Part shown: piece by piece, positions 26,131 through 35,111 of the stretch
How the letters are laid out: the number at the start of each line of letters is the position of its first letter
Numbering within the stretch: the first letter of the stretch is position 1
From: Pseudoduganella lutea
GTDB lineage: Bacteria > Pseudomonadota > Gammaproteobacteria > Burkholderiales > Burkholderiaceae_D
DNA length: 64,000 nucleotides
Assembly (NCBI RefSeq): GCF_004209755.1
Contig: NZ_CP035913.1
Coordinates: forward strand, 806,001-870,000
Direction: 5' to 3'
Notes under the pieces: generated by a model
Told to the model about the DNA's origin: nothing
Database searches by the model: none
The model's input: only the letters and a program-made list of their open reading frames with translations
Made by a program: the position numbers and the translations under genes

Positions 26131-27531
26131 ATGCGACTTTCCATCCTTGCCACCTCCCTGCTGTTCGCCGCGCACGCCGGCGCGGCCGACTTCAACGTGC
26201 GCGACTACGGCGGCAAGGGCGATGGCGTGACGATGAACACGGCCGCCATCCAGAAGACCATCGACGCGGCGGCGAAGGATGCCGGCACCGTGGTCTTCCC
26301 GGCCGGGACGTATCTCACGGGCTCGATCTTCGTGAAGACCGGCGTCACGCTCAAGATCGACAAGGGCGTGACCCTGCTCGGCTCGCGCAACATCGACGAC
26401 TACCCGATGATGCCCACCCGGATCGCCGGCATCGAAATGACGTGGCCGGCGGCCCTCGTCAACGTCTACCAGCAGAAGAAAGCGGCCATCACCGGCGAAG
26501 GCACGATCGATGGCGACGGCAAGCCGTTCTGGGATTACTACTGGGCGCTGCGCAAGGACTACCAGCCGCGCGGCCTGCGCTGGGCATCCGACTACGATGC
26601 GAAGCGCCCGCGCCTCGTGCAGGTGTTCGATTCGTCCGATGTGAAGGTGGGTGGCGGCCTGCTGATGCGCCGCGCCGGCTTCTGGACGGTGCACGTGTGC
26701 TATTCGTCCGACATCACGGTGGATGGCGTCACGATCCGCAACAACGAGGATGGCAAGGGACCGTCGACGGACGGCATCGACATCGACTCGTCGCGCAAGG
26801 TGCTGGTGGCCAACGCCGACATTTCCGTCAACGACGACGCGGTGGTGCTGAAGGCCGGCCGCGATGCGGATGGCCTGCGCGTGAACCGCCCGACCGAGGA
26901 CGTGGTGATCCGCGACGTGATCGTGCGCGCCTCAAAGGGCGGCATCACGTTCGGCAGCGAAACGTCGGGCGGTTTCCGCAACATCGAGGCCTACAACATG
27001 ACGTTCGACGAGAACACGCCCGTCGGCATCCTGTTCAAGTCGGCCCACACGCGCGGCGGCTTCGGCGAGAACCTGCGCCTGCACGACATCACGATGAAGG
27101 GCACGCCCATCGTCCTGCGCATCAACATGAACTGGAATCCGAACTACAGCTACGCCGCCATCCCGCCCGGCGAGAAGAACGTGCCGCCGCACTGGAAGGT
27201 GATGGCCACGCCGGTGCCGAAGGACAAGGGCCTTGCCCGCTTCAGCGACGTGAAGATCTGGAACATCAAGGCGACCGGCGCGAAGAGCGCGTTCGAAGTG
27301 GCCGGCATCGCCGAGGCGCCGCTGCAACGCTTCACGTTCGACGGCATCGACATCGAGGCGAAGAGCGGCGGCTATCTCCGCGAGGCGCGGGACTGGCGCT
27401 TCACCAACACGAAGCTGGCCATCCCGGCCGAAGCGCCCGTGGAAGTGGGCACGGCCAGCAAGGTGGACGGCCTGCCAACCGGCACATTCGTCATCCGCGA
27501 TGCTCCCCCACCGGTGAAGAAGGAAGGATGA
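26131..27531 (+). CDS. GH28 family glycoside hydrolase, atypical catalytic motifs
   Basis: The product has 466 aa with a signal peptide (LSILATSLLFAAHAGAA) and a right-handed parallel beta-helix. Pectate-lyase-like repeats start with FNVRDYGGKGDGVTMNTAAI. GH28 motifs appear in altered form: STDG at 212-215 (usual NTDG), DD at 235-236 (conserved), SKGG at 268-271 where most members have GHG (His becomes Lys269), and LFKS in place of RIK. The two central Asp residues are kept, so hydrolysis is possible, but the altered +1 subsite points to a substrate other than plain polygalacturonan. Rhamnogalacturonan-type bonds are one option. It heads a four-gene operon with overlapping starts. Confidence 0.85.
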   Translation: MRLSILATSLLFAAHAGAADFNVRDYGGKGDGVTMNTAAIQKTIDAAAKDAGTVVFPAGTYLTGSIFVKTGVTLKIDKGVTLLGSRNIDDYPMMPTRIAGIEMTWPAALVNVYQQKKAAITGEGTIDGDGKPFWDYYWALRKDYQPRGLRWASDYDAKRPRLVQVFDSSDVKVGGGLLMRRAGFWTVHVCYSSDITVDGVTIRNNEDGKGPSTDGIDIDSSRKVLVANADISVNDDAVVLKAGRDADGLRVNRPTEDVVIRDVIVRASKGGITFGSETSGGFRNIEAYNMTFDENTPVGILFKSAHTRGGFGENLRLHDITMKGTPIVLRINMNWNPNYSYAAIPPGEKNVPPHWKVMATPVPKDKGLARFSDVKIWNIKATGAKSAFEVAGIAEAPLQRFTFDGIDIEAKSGGYLREARDWRFTNTKLAIPAEAPVEVGTASKVDGLPTGTFVIRDAPPPVKKEG

Positions 27532-29648
27532 TGAAGCGACATTGCCTCCCCTGCCTGGCCCTGCTGGCCGCCGTCGCGGGCGCCCACGCGGCACCGATCG
27601 ACCGCCAGGCCGTCGTCAAGCGCCACAACCCGCACATGACCGGCATCGACCCCATGTCGCCGCTCAGCGTGGGCAACGGGCGCTTCGCCTTCACGGCCGA
27701 CGTGACCGGCCTGCAGACGCTGCCCGACCATTACCACGAAAAAGGCACGCCGACCGAAACGGGCGCACGCTGGTCGTGGCACGAGCACGCGAACCCGAAC
27801 GGCTACAAGCTGTCGGACGTGAACCGCGAGTACACGGCCTGGGGCCGCACCGTGGGCTATCCGATGAACACGAAGATCCCCGCCGGCCAGTGGCTGCGCG
27901 AGAATCCGCACATCCACCCGCTGCCGCAGATCGGTTTCGTCATGACGGGTACCGATGCGCGGGCCATCACCCCGGCCGACGTCGCGAACGTCGACCAGCG
28001 GCTCGACATGTGGAAGGGCCAGCTGGACAGCCGCGTGCGATTGCTGGGGCAAGCGGTCAGCGTCACCAGCGCAGTCAGCCCGGACAGCGACACCCTGGCA
28101 TTGCGCATCCGCTCGCCGCTGTTGGCAAACAAGCGCGTGGCCGTGCGCATCGCCCTGCCCTACGGCTACCGGCCCGGTGCCCACCACAATCCCCCGCTCG
28201 ACTGGTCGCACCCGGAAGGCCACCAGTCGACAGTGCTCGAGAAGACAAGCCGCAAGCTCGTGGTGGAGCACAGGCGCGATACCGCCCGCTATGCGATGAC
28301 GGTCGCCAGCGCCGCACCGTTGACGATCAGCCAGCCGGGCCCGCACGTGTTCGAGATCACCCCGCGATCCGGCGAAACGCTGGAACTGACAGTGTCGTTC
28401 GCGAAAGACGGCACCGCGCCGTCGCCCGATGCCGCCACCGTGTTCGCCACCAGCAGCGCGCACTGGGACCGCTTCTGGCGCAGCGGCGCCGCCATCGACC
28501 TGGCAGGCAGCACCGATCCGCGCGCGGCCGAACTGGAACGCCGCGTGGTGCTGTCGCAATACCTGACTGCCATCCAGCTGGGCGACGAGATGCCGGCCTC
28601 TGAGAGCGGGCTGACGACATCGACCTGGTACGGCAAGCACCACACGGAAATGGTGTGGTGGCACACGGCCCACTTCGCGCTGTGGGGCCGCCCCGACTTC
28701 ACGGCGCGCACGCTCACGTGGTTCCAGCGCACGTTGCCGGTGGCCCGCAACGTGGCCGCCGAACGCGGCCTGAAAGGCGCGCGTTGGATGAAGATGACGG
28801 GCCCCGGCGGCCGCGAAAGCCCGGGCGGCAACCCGCTGATCATCTGGAACCAGCCGCACCCGATCCACCTGGCCGAACTGCTGTACCGCGCCAATCCCAC
28901 GAAGGAAACGCTGGAACGCTACCGCGAGCTGGTGTTCGACACGGCGGACTGCATGGCCTCGATGCTGAACTGGGATGAGAAGAACAAACGCTACGTGCTC
29001 GGCCCACCGCTGTGGATTGCCCAGGAAATCTACGACCAGGCCACCAGCATGAACCCGACCTATGAGCTGAGCTACTGGGCGCGCGGGCTGGAGATCGCCC
29101 AGCAGTGGCGCGAACGGCTCGGCATGCCGCGCGATGCCGGCTGGGAGCAGCGGCGCACGAACCTGTCGAAGCTGCCGCAAAAGGATGGCAAGTACGTGGC
29201 GATTGAATCGAACCCGGACACCTGGGACAACGTGGACAGCCGCCACGACCACCCGTCGTTCCTGATGGCGCTGGGCCAGTTGCCGGGCGATGGCGTGGAC
29301 CGCCAGGTCATGCGCAACACGCTCGACGCCGTGCTGGCGACATGGGACTGGCAAACCAAGATCTGGGGCTGGGATTACCCGATGATTGCCATGACGGCCG
29401 CCCGGCTGGACGCGCCCGAGCTGGCCGTCGGCGTGCTGCTGAAATCGGATGGCCCGAACAACGGTTATACAAAGGCCGGCCACAACCCGAACAAACGGCT
29501 GCCCGTCTACCTGCCCGGCAATGGCTCGCTGCTGGCCGCCGTGGCGCTGATGGCGGGCGGCTGGGATGGCAACACGCGGGCCACGCCGGGATTCCCCACG
29601 GATGGCACCTGGGTCGTGCGCGCCGAGGGTTTTGCAAGACTGCCTTGA
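27531..29648 (+). CDS. Secreted (alpha/alpha)6-barrel glycoside hydrolase
   Basis: The product has 705 aa with a signal peptide (CLPCLALLAAVAGAHAA). The N-terminal beta-sandwich contains PMSPLSVGNGRFAFTADVTG, like the PLGNGxxGA entrance of GH95/GH65-type enzymes. The C-terminal two-thirds (about 330-700) is a helical barrel with WNQPHPIHLAELLYR, GPPLWIAQEIYDQ and SRHDHPSFLMALGQLPG. The exact GH family was not recognised. By family fold, acidic residues such as the Glu of AQEIYD and Asp of SRHDHP are catalytic candidates. The ATG overlaps the GH28 stop (ATGA); an ATG 3 nt earlier is possible. Context suggests it removes a non-reducing sugar from a pectin fragment. Confidence 0.75.
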   Translation: MKRHCLPCLALLAAVAGAHAAPIDRQAVVKRHNPHMTGIDPMSPLSVGNGRFAFTADVTGLQTLPDHYHEKGTPTETGARWSWHEHANPNGYKLSDVNREYTAWGRTVGYPMNTKIPAGQWLRENPHIHPLPQIGFVMTGTDARAITPADVANVDQRLDMWKGQLDSRVRLLGQAVSVTSAVSPDSDTLALRIRSPLLANKRVAVRIALPYGYRPGAHHNPPLDWSHPEGHQSTVLEKTSRKLVVEHRRDTARYAMTVASAAPLTISQPGPHVFEITPRSGETLELTVSFAKDGTAPSPDAATVFATSSAHWDRFWRSGAAIDLAGSTDPRAAELERRVVLSQYLTAIQLGDEMPASESGLTTSTWYGKHHTEMVWWHTAHFALWGRPDFTARTLTWFQRTLPVARNVAAERGLKGARWMKMTGPGGRESPGGNPLIIWNQPHPIHLAELLYRANPTKETLERYRELVFDTADCMASMLNWDEKNKRYVLGPPLWIAQEIYDQATSMNPTYELSYWARGLEIAQQWRERLGMPRDAGWEQRRTNLSKLPQKDGKYVAIESNPDTWDNVDSRHDHPSFLMALGQLPGDGVDRQVMRNTLDAVLATWDWQTKIWGWDYPMIAMTAARLDAPELAVGVLLKSDGPNNGYTKAGHNPNKRLPVYLPGNGSLLAAVALMAGGWDGNTRATPGFPTDGTWVVRAEGFARLP

Positions 29649-29666
29649 AATGACGAGCAACGACAG

Positions 29667-31511
29667 ATGACCAATCCAGACAACATCCAGCAATACAGCC
29701 CGCAACATAGCCTGCAACACAGCCCGCAGCGCCGCCGCCTGCTGCGCGCCACGTCCGCGCTGCTGGCCACGGGCGCCCTCCCGCTGGCGGCGGCGATTCC
29801 CGTCAAGCCCCAGTTCTCGGCGGACCCATGGCAACGCGCGCAGCAGATTGCCGACCGCTGCTCGCGCCCCCTGGCGTTCCGCACCGAAGACTTTTTGATC
29901 ACCGCGTTCGGCGCGGCAAGCTGCGCGCTGGTGCCGGCGAAACTCGTGTGGCGCACCGAAATCACGGACGTCAAGACGCCCGCCCCGGGCTCCCCCGACT
30001 GCTATCCCGCCATCGCCGCCGCCATTGCCGCGGCCAGCCGCGCGGGCGGTGGCCGCGTGCTGATCCCGGCCGGCAGCTGGTATTGCAAGGGCCCGATCGT
30101 GCTGCGCTCGAATGTCCACGTGCACCTGGCGGCCAACGCTCAGATCTACTTCAGCGCTGACCCGGCCGACTACGCGAAATACGGCGACATCGACTGCGGC
30201 AAGGCGGGCAAGCTGGTGCGGTCGCGCTGGCAGGGCAATGACCTGCTGAACTACTGCCCGCTGGTCTACGCGTACAGGCAGACGAACATCGCGCTGACCG
30301 GCGAGGATGGCACCAGCGTGCTCAATGGCCAGGCCGGCGTGCACGTCGACGCGGGCGACGGCCCGTGGTGGGACTGGATCGACCGCAAGGAAGGCAAGGT
30401 CAATGCCGGCAGCGTCAATCCGCTGAACCTGCCGCTGGAGACCGTGGCGCCGGGCCTGACGGCCGGACAGCGTGCGCTGATCCAGGGCACGCACCCGCGC
30501 TGGAATGGCGATACCCGCTACCTGCCGGCCCTGTCCGAAGCGGCCGTGCCAGTGCCGCAACGCGTGTTCGGCATCGGCCATTACCTGCGCCCCTGCATGA
30601 TCGAGCTGATCGGCTGCAGCGACGTGCTGCTGGAGGGTTACCACGTGGTGGCCTCGCCCTTCTGGCTGCACCATCCCGTGGACTGCCGCAACGTGCGCTT
30701 CGCCAGGGTCAACATGGAAAGCACGGGGCCGAACAACGACGGCTTCGATCCGGAATCCTGCGATACCGTACTGGTCGAACACTGCACGTTCAACACGGGC
30801 GACGACTGCATCGCGATCAAGTCGGGCAAGAACCTCGACACGCACCTCGGGCCCACGCGCAACGTGGTGATCCAGGATTGCGTGATGAACAGCGGCCATG
30901 GCGGCGTGACCCTGGGCAGCGAGATGGCGGCCGGCATCGAGCACGTGTACGCCCAGCGCATCGAGTTCCGCAACGCCTACTGGGCCACCGACCCGCTGCG
31001 CAGCGCCATCCGCCTGAAGACGAACATGAACCGCGGCGGCTTCCTGCGCCACCTGTACGTGCGCGACGTAACCGTGCCGAACGGCGTGGATGCCCGCGCC
31101 CGCAAGGCCGCCCCGCCCGATGCGACCAACGCCTTCAAGGGGCTGGCGACCGGCAGCGGCGCCATCGTGACGATCGACTGCAACTACGCGGCCGGCGACG
31201 ACGGCGTGCGCACCCGGCCGCCGCAGGTGTCGGACATCCACATCTCGAGGCTGCGCGCTGGGAACGCGAAGATGGCGGACGGCGCGTTCTCGTGCTGGCA
31301 GGCCGTGCTGATCCTCGGCCCAGTGGCGTCGAGCTTCAATGGGCCGGCCGGCACGGCCATCGTGCCGGTCACGAACGTGACGATCACCGATTGCGATTTC
31401 GGCACGCCGCGCAACGGCAAGGAGCCCGTCTACCTGCACAATGCGCAAAACGTGGCGCTCACGAACGTAACGATCGGCGGGCAAGTCGTCAACCGGAAGC
31501 TGTCGGGATGA
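29667..31511 (+). CDS. GH28 polygalacturonase, exo-type candidate
   Basis: The product has 614 aa. The N-terminus is Gln/His-rich and then twin-Arg-like (QRRRLLRATSALLATGALPL), so export is predicted. The beta-helix carries a full GH28 set: NNDG in MESTGPNNDGFDPE, GDD in TFNTGDDCIAIK, His411 in SGHGGVTLGSE and the RLK of AIRLKTN. An insertion around residues 230-300 and the N-terminal domain are typical of exo-polygalacturonases such as PehX/PehB, which cut galacturonate units from non-reducing ends. It begins 18 bp after the previous gene and overlaps the acetylesterase gene by 4 nt. Confidence 0.88.
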   Translation: MTNPDNIQQYSPQHSLQHSPQRRRLLRATSALLATGALPLAAAIPVKPQFSADPWQRAQQIADRCSRPLAFRTEDFLITAFGAASCALVPAKLVWRTEITDVKTPAPGSPDCYPAIAAAIAAASRAGGGRVLIPAGSWYCKGPIVLRSNVHVHLAANAQIYFSADPADYAKYGDIDCGKAGKLVRSRWQGNDLLNYCPLVYAYRQTNIALTGEDGTSVLNGQAGVHVDAGDGPWWDWIDRKEGKVNAGSVNPLNLPLETVAPGLTAGQRALIQGTHPRWNGDTRYLPALSEAAVPVPQRVFGIGHYLRPCMIELIGCSDVLLEGYHVVASPFWLHHPVDCRNVRFARVNMESTGPNNDGFDPESCDTVLVEHCTFNTGDDCIAIKSGKNLDTHLGPTRNVVIQDCVMNSGHGGVTLGSEMAAGIEHVYAQRIEFRNAYWATDPLRSAIRLKTNMNRGGFLRHLYVRDVTVPNGVDARARKAAPPDATNAFKGLATGSGAIVTIDCNYAAGDDGVRTRPPQVSDIHISRLRAGNAKMADGAFSCWQAVLILGPVASSFNGPAGTAIVPVTNVTITDCDFGTPRNGKEPVYLHNAQNVALTNVTIGGQVVNRKLSG

Positions 31512-32257
31512 GAGTGCGACAGGCATGGATGCTGGCGGCGCTGATGCTGTCGGCCAGCGCCGCCGCGGTGGGCACGACTGCGCCCCTGCCGCCGATCCGC
31601 GTGATCCTCGTGGGCGATTCCACCGTTGCCCCCGGCAATGGCTACGGCGACGGGTTGTGCGCCCACTTCCGGCCCGAAGTCACGTGCGTGAACCTTGGCG
31701 CGAACGGGCGCAGCTCGAAGAGCTTCCGCGCGGAAGGCCGCTGGAACAAGGTGCTGGACCTCTTGCAGGATGGTGGACATTTCGGCGCGCAGTATGTGCT
31801 GGTGCAGTTCGGCCACAACGACCAGCCGGGCAAGCGGCATGCGACGGATCTCGTCACCGAGTTCCCGGCCAATATGGCGCGCTATGCCGCCGACGTGCGT
31901 GCGCTGGGCGGCGTGCCGGTACTCGTCACGCCGCTCACGCGGCGCACGTTCAAGGGCGCCTGGCTGCGCGACACGCTGGCGCCCTGGGGTGCCGCGACGA
32001 AGCGGGCTGCCGCCCGCGAGAACGTTGCCGTGCTGGACCTGAATACGGCAAGCGCCGCGGCCGTGCAGGCCATGGGCCCGGCCGAGGCGGACACGCTGGC
32101 GGAAGCGCCGCCACCGCCGCCCTCCCCCGATGGCGCGAAGGTGAAGAGCAAGTTCGACTGGACGCACCTGGGGCCGAAGGGCGCGGCGCTGTTCGGCGCC
32201 ATGGTGGGCAGGCAGCTGGCGCGGGAGGTGCCGGCGATCGCTCCCTACCTGAAGTAA
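31508..32257 (+). CDS. CE12-type rhamnogalacturonan acetylesterase (SGNH hydrolase)
   Basis: The product has 249 aa with a signal peptide (AWMLAALMLSASAAAVG). SGNH blocks are present: block I VGDSTVAPG with Ser38, the Gly-containing LGANGRSSKSFRAEG, the Asn of QFGHNDQPG, and Asp217/His220 in FDWTHLGPKG. Rhamnogalacturonan acetylesterases (RGAE, CE12) remove acetyl groups from GalA in RG-I so that backbone enzymes can act. A Pro-rich stretch (EAPPPPPSPDGAK) precedes the catalytic end. It is the last gene of the operon, with an ATGA overlap. Confidence 0.9.
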   Translation: MRVRQAWMLAALMLSASAAAVGTTAPLPPIRVILVGDSTVAPGNGYGDGLCAHFRPEVTCVNLGANGRSSKSFRAEGRWNKVLDLLQDGGHFGAQYVLVQFGHNDQPGKRHATDLVTEFPANMARYAADVRALGGVPVLVTPLTRRTFKGAWLRDTLAPWGAATKRAAARENVAVLDLNTASAAAVQAMGPAEADTLAEAPPPPPSPDGAKVKSKFDWTHLGPKGAALFGAMVGRQLAREVPAIAPYLK

Positions 32258-32305
32258 AAAACCTCACGCTCGGGCGGCAATCCATCGCTGCGCCCCCCGG
32301 TGAGG
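32255..32305 (-). terminator. Weak terminator candidate between convergent genes
   Basis: CCTCAC at 32262-32267 pairs with GTGAGG at 32300-32305, and a run of A on the plus strand (32256-32261) would be a T-run for minus-strand transcripts. The loop is long (32 nt), so the assignment is weak. Confidence 0.25.
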
Positions 32306-32314
32306 CAGCGCCAA

Positions 32315-33652
32315 TCACTGTCCCATGCGCGCGACCGGCACCACCGGTTCCAGTACCGTCGCGGGCGCGTCCTCGCCGAACGCCTTGCCGCGATCGAGGA
32401 CGGCCCTGGCCTGGTCCATGTCGATGGCTTTTTCCCAGCGCGCCACCACGACCGTGGCCACGCCGTTGCCGACCAGGTTCGTGACCGCGCGGGCCTCGTT
32501 CAGGAACCGGTCCACGCCCAGCAGCAGCACGAGCCCTTCGACGGGAATCTTGTGCATCGACGCCAGCGTGGCGGCCAGTGCCACGAAGCCGGCACCGGCG
32601 ACGCCCGCGGAGCCCTTCGAGGTGAACAGCAGCACGCCCAGCAGCACCAGCTGGTCCCACAAGGTCAGGTCGATGTTCATGGCCTGGGCGATGAAGATCG
32701 AGGCCATCGTCAGGTAGATCGCCGTGCCGTCGGCATTGAACGCATAGCCGGTGGGCAGCACCAGGCCGACGACCGGCTTGGGAATGCCCAGCTTTTCCAG
32801 CTTGACGAGCATTTGCGGCAGCACCGCTTCCGTCGACGCCGTGCCGAGCGTGACCAGCATCTCGTCGCGGATATAGCGCATGAACTTGAACAGCGACAGG
32901 CCGCATGCGCGCATGACGAGGCCCAGTACCAGCACGATGAACACGGCCGAGGTCAGGTACAGGCAGAGGATCAGCTGGCCGAACGAGGCCAGCGTGCCAA
33001 TGCCGTATTTCCCGACGGTGAAGGCCATGCCGCCGAAGGCCCCCAGCGGCGCCACGTACATGGCGATGCGCACGACGCCGAACATCCCTTGCAGGAACTG
33101 GTCGAGCATGTCGACGAACGGTTCGACCGCCTTGCCGGCGCGGGCCAGCGCGATGGCGAACAGCAGCGAGAAGAAGATGATCGGCAGCATTTCACCGGCG
33201 GCGAAGGCGCCCACGACGCTGTGCGGCACCATGTTCAGGATGAAGTCGAATGCGCCGCCCTGCTGTTCCGCCCTCTTCGCATACGTCTCGACCGATGAAC
33301 CGTCGATGTGCGCGGGGTCGATGTTCATTCCGGCGCCGGGCTGGAAGACGTTGACGACGACGAGCCCGATCACGAGGGCGAACGTGGAAGCGATCTCGAA
33401 GTACAGCACGGCCTTGAGCCCGACGCGCCCCGCCTCGTGGACATTGTTCATGCGCGCGATGCCGACCACGATGGAGGCGAAGATGATCGGCGCCAGCAGC
33501 ATCTTGATCAGCTTGATGAAGAGGTCGCCGAGGGGTTTGAGCTGGCTGCCCAGGTCCGGCATGAAATGGCCGAGGGCGATGCCGACGACGATGGCGACCA
33601 GGACCTGGACATAGAGTTTGGAAAGGGATTTGACGAAGAAGGTGGATCGCAT
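32315..33652 (-). CDS. dctA: C4-dicarboxylate/H+ symporter DctA
   Basis: The product is a 445-aa DAACS-family carrier. It has the N-terminal SKLYVQVLVAIVVGIALGHF, the helical hairpin tip LGTASTEAVLPQM (serine-rich motif family), PTGYAFNADGTAIY in helix 7 and GSAGVAGAGFVALAATL in hairpin 2. The ATG at 33652 has an AGGAG site 7 nt upstream. DctA imports succinate, fumarate, malate and sometimes tartrate. It lies 181 bp downstream of the tartrate dehydratase gene on the same strand, which suggests tartrate or a C4 acid as the substrate in this locus. Confidence 0.93.
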   Translation of the reverse strand: MRSTFFVKSLSKLYVQVLVAIVVGIALGHFMPDLGSQLKPLGDLFIKLIKMLLAPIIFASIVVGIARMNNVHEAGRVGLKAVLYFEIASTFALVIGLVVVNVFQPGAGMNIDPAHIDGSSVETYAKRAEQQGGAFDFILNMVPHSVVGAFAAGEMLPIIFFSLLFAIALARAGKAVEPFVDMLDQFLQGMFGVVRIAMYVAPLGAFGGMAFTVGKYGIGTLASFGQLILCLYLTSAVFIVLVLGLVMRACGLSLFKFMRYIRDEMLVTLGTASTEAVLPQMLVKLEKLGIPKPVVGLVLPTGYAFNADGTAIYLTMASIFIAQAMNIDLTLWDQLVLLGVLLFTSKGSAGVAGAGFVALAATLASMHKIPVEGLVLLLGVDRFLNEARAVTNLVGNGVATVVVARWEKAIDMDQARAVLDRGKAFGEDAPATVLEPVVPVARMGQ

Positions 33653-33833
33653 GGCTGTCTCCTGTTGCGATTTTTTCGTACGGCGTTCCGGACTGCGGAT
33701 GGGCAGGCGCGGCCGTGGCAACGCCGCCTGCGGCGGCTGCCATGGTGGCTGCCCTGTCGACTGGATTGCTTGCGCGGCACGCCTCTTCTATGGAGACGTT
33801 GCCGGCATGGCCGGGCGCGGAGCCCGGGTCGGG

Positions 33834-35000
33834 CTAGGCCGACAGCTTCTGCATTTCGGCGTAGAGGTCCGCCTTGCCTTCGAAGCCGATGCCCGGCAGG
33901 TCGGGCATCGTGATGTAGCCATTGTCGACGGCCACGCCGTCGGGGAAGCCGCCGAACGGCTGGAACAGGTCGGGGTAGGATTCGTTACCGCCCAGGCCCA
34001 GGCCCGCCGCGATATTGAGCGACATCTGGTGGCCGCCATGCGGGATGCAGCGGCTCGGCGACCAGCCGTGCTCGCGCAGCATGTCCAGCGTGCGCAGGTA
34101 TTCGACCAGGCCGTAAGACAGGGCGCAGTCGAACTGCAGCCAGTCGCGGTCGGCGCGCATGCCGCCATAGCGGATCAGGTTGCGCGCATCCTGCATGGAG
34201 AACAGGTCTTCGCCGGTGGCCATCGGGTTCTTGTAGTAATTGCGCAGCGTGGCCTGCAGCTCGAAGTCCAGCGGGTCGCCCGGCTCTTCGTACCAGAACA
34301 GGTCGTACTGCGACAGCGCCTTCGCATAGGTGATGGCGGTATCGAGGTCGAAGCGGCCGTTGGCATCGACCGCCAGCTTTTGGCCATCGCCCAGCACGGA
34401 AAGGATCGAATCGATGCGGCGCAGGTCTTCGTCCAGCGAGGCGCCGCCGATCTTTTTCTTGACCACCGTGTAGCCGCGGTCGATGTAGCTGCGCATCTCG
34501 TCCTTCAGCTTCTGGTGATCCTGGCCCGGATAGTAGTAGCCGCCGGCGGCGTACACGAAGATCTTGCGATCCGGCTTGCCGTTGCCGTAGCGGTCCGCCA
34601 GCAGCTGGAACAGCGGCTTGCCTTCGATCTTGGCCACCGCATCCCACACCGCCATGTCGATCGTGCCGATCGCCACGGAGCGCTCGCCGTGGCCACCCGG
34701 CTTCTCGTTGGTGAACATGCAGTTCCAGATCTTGTGCGGATCGAGGTTGGTGCCGGCATCGTCGACCAGCGAGGCGGGATCGGCTTCCATGATGCGCGGG
34801 ATGAAGCGCTCGCGCATCAGCTTGCCCTGGCCATAGCGGCCATTCGAATTGAAGCCGTAGCCGATGACCGGCTTGCCGTCGCGGATCACGTCGGTGATCA
34901 CGGCGACGAGGCTCAGCGTCATCTTGCTGAAGTCGATGTAGGCATTGCGGATCGGCGAGCTGATCGGCAGGGTTTGTTCACGGATTTCTACGATTCTCAT
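33834..35000 (-). CDS. tarD: D(-)-tartrate dehydratase (enolase superfamily)
   Basis: The product has 388 aa, very close along its length to the characterised Bradyrhizobium enzyme. It carries SSPIRNAYIDFSKMT, EKPGGHGERSVAIGTIDMAV and SPSRCIPHGGHQMSLN. Catalytic and metal residues align: Lys183 in the KKKIGG segment, metal ligands Asp212, Glu238 and Glu264, and His321. TarD dehydrates D-tartrate to oxaloacetate with Mg2+. The ATG at 35000 with AGGAG 7 nt before it was preferred over a longer start. A DctA carrier follows and a LysR regulator is divergent, giving a compact uptake-conversion-control set. Confidence 0.92.
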   Translation of the reverse strand: MRIVEIREQTLPISSPIRNAYIDFSKMTLSLVAVITDVIRDGKPVIGYGFNSNGRYGQGKLMRERFIPRIMEADPASLVDDAGTNLDPHKIWNCMFTNEKPGGHGERSVAIGTIDMAVWDAVAKIEGKPLFQLLADRYGNGKPDRKIFVYAAGGYYYPGQDHQKLKDEMRSYIDRGYTVVKKKIGGASLDEDLRRIDSILSVLGDGQKLAVDANGRFDLDTAITYAKALSQYDLFWYEEPGDPLDFELQATLRNYYKNPMATGEDLFSMQDARNLIRYGGMRADRDWLQFDCALSYGLVEYLRTLDMLREHGWSPSRCIPHGGHQMSLNIAAGLGLGGNESYPDLFQPFGGFPDGVAVDNGYITMPDLPGIGFEGKADLYAEMQKLSA

Positions 35001-35111
35001 GCGGGTCTCCTGGAAGCGTGTTGTGTGTTGCGACAGGTATCGGGAACTCACAGGTTAATCGTGAAAAGGCGGTCTATAATTTCCAGGAATTGACTTCAAA
35101 AGTGAAAACAA
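35001..35111. promoter_or_regulatory. Divergent tarD / LysR promoter region
   Basis: This is the 111-bp space between divergent starts. On the minus strand TTGAAG (35099-35094) and TATAGA, 15 nt apart, could form the tarD promoter. On the plus strand TATAAT occurs at 35075-35080. AGTGAAAACAAGTGAAG holds a short direct repeat. LysR regulators usually bind here and control both directions; the exact site was not identified. Confidence 0.4.

Noticed and set aside
27372..31526. 1384-codon open frame antisense to the pectin operon
   Set aside because: The longest open frame in the window, but it lies opposite three clear exported enzymes and has shadow composition.
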